Source: Craspedostauros australis
Taxonomy: Eukaryota > Bacillariophyta > Bacillariophyceae > Mastogloiales > Achnanthaceae
Length of the DNA: 64,000 nucleotides
NCBI GenBank assembly: GCA_026770025.1
Contig: JAMXDE010000029.1
Coordinates: 434,001-498,000, forward strand
Direction of reading: 5' to 3'
Position numbers and translations under genes: made by a program. Below, piece by piece: positions 63,430 through 64,000 of this stretch (positions are counted from its first letter, which is position 1; every line of letters starts with the position of its first letter). The notes under the pieces are model-generated. The model did no database searches, was not told where the DNA came from, and saw only the letters and a program-made list of their open reading frames with translations.

Positions 63430-64000
63430 GGGAACATGAGGAAGCACAGAGAAGAGTGGCTCTAAGGAAGTATCGATCTGCGCGGCATTAGTTAGCAATT
63501 AGAAAATGAATGAGCATGGATTGTCGACTCATCGTTACCCATACGTAGGAACAGACTTGGCGCAATGCAATGCAATACAACATGATGTAATACAATACTC
63601 GTACGGATACTCTTCGAGTACGATACTGTTCTAGTAGACCTTTGCTCTTGCCTACCCATCCACTCCAACCTACGGATGTAATCTGTGCCACGCATCAAGT
63701 GCATCCGAATGAAGCTGCGCGGTAATGATTGTTGATACTAGCCGTAGCACTGTTGCCGTCGGCATGCCGTCGTCATGCCATGTCATGATATCGTCCTCTT
63801 CCTCGTCGTCATCCCGGTCCACGCTCACGTTGCTTTGGAAGCGGTTAGCATCACTTGTGACCATCTCCAACCTCAAGAGGCTGAAAGGTCGGGTGTAGGT
63901 ACCAGTCAGTGACGGAGTTGGCAGCGTGCGAGTAGGAGAGTGTGCCAGTGGGGCAGCATACTCGTTGCACCGTTCTCCCAACCTATGCCGCAGCAACAGT
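59072..64000 (+). repeat. Large inverted repeat, right arm (runs off the window)
   Basis: Partner of 50441-55369. Identity begins abruptly at 59072 inside codon 39 of FAAL copy 2 and is still complete at the last base of the window, so the full arm is longer than 4.9 kb. Confidence 0.95.
63430..64000. other. 3' flank of FAAL copy 2 with partial convergent frame
   Basis: Mirror of 50441-51011. Contains the minus frame 63670-63996, which continues beyond the window and whose product (DRDDDEEEDDIMTWHDDG) is not recognised. A TACGAGTA octamer (as tactcgta) lies at 63596-63603. Confidence 0.35.

Noticed and set aside
59072-64000. Interpretation of the inverted repeat as an organelle-type inverted repeat
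   Set aside because: Gene content is nuclear (large low-complexity proteins, introns, transposon); no rRNA or organelle genes are present.

Overview
This window is nuclear DNA from a eukaryote. It has spliceosomal GT-AG introns, long low-complexity protein segments, and eukaryote-only genes (PARN, DDX41, TAF12, H2A.Z, a PUF6-type protein, a nucleotide-sugar transporter). Genes are compact and intron-poor. A DUF6824-type domain in the first gene, a family I know mainly from diatoms, points to a diatom or related stramenopile. That taxonomic call is an inference and was not tested by a search.

Layout. 0.3-8.5 kb: an mTERF-repeat/DUF6824 protein, then a two-exon gene joining K/S-rich repeats, an ankyrin-like segment and a CAP-type C-terminal domain. 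9.2-12.5 kb: three-exon PARN deadenylase. 14.6-15.4 kb: a small secreted protein. 16.6-21.7 kb: DDX41 and TAF12, divergent around a shared promoter that holds a perfect 22-bp palindrome. 22.4-23.7 kb: histone H2A.Z, apparently with its ATG alone in a first exon and an E2F-like palindrome upstream. 24.2-30.0 kb: a membrane-anchored glycosyltransferase-like protein and an isochorismatase-family hydrolase. 30.4-38.6 kb: a 1.9k-residue non-canonical poly(A)/uridylyl transferase and an SLC35-type transporter. 38.9-44.9 kb: a kinase with two C-terminal cyclic-nucleotide domains, an EF-hand and a probable mitochondrial presequence, then a two-exon PUF6-like gene.

From 45 kb the window becomes accessory in character. 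A DNA transposon of about 4 kb (about 46,237-50,207) has roughly 250-bp terminal inverted repeats built of reiterated hairpin units. It carries a spliced gene for a YqaJ-like PD-(D/E)XK nuclease with a C-terminal zinc ribbon, and no DDE transposase that I can see. Next come two divergently transcribed copies of a FAAL-carrier-six-TM (Pls/TIGR02353-like) synthetase. They lie in inverted-repeat arms of at least 4.9 kb that look identical, around a 3.7-kb spacer holding decayed-repeat sequence. The two copies become different abruptly within their first 40 codons although those codons remain recognisably homologous. This suggests an older inverted duplication homogenised by gene conversion, unless it is an assembly artefact.

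Several genes concern RNA (PARN, the TRF4-like transferase, DDX41, PUF6) or transcription and chromatin (TAF12, H2A.Z, mTERF/DUF6824). In a eukaryote their adjacency need not mean joint function. No tRNA, rRNA or CRISPR array was recognised.
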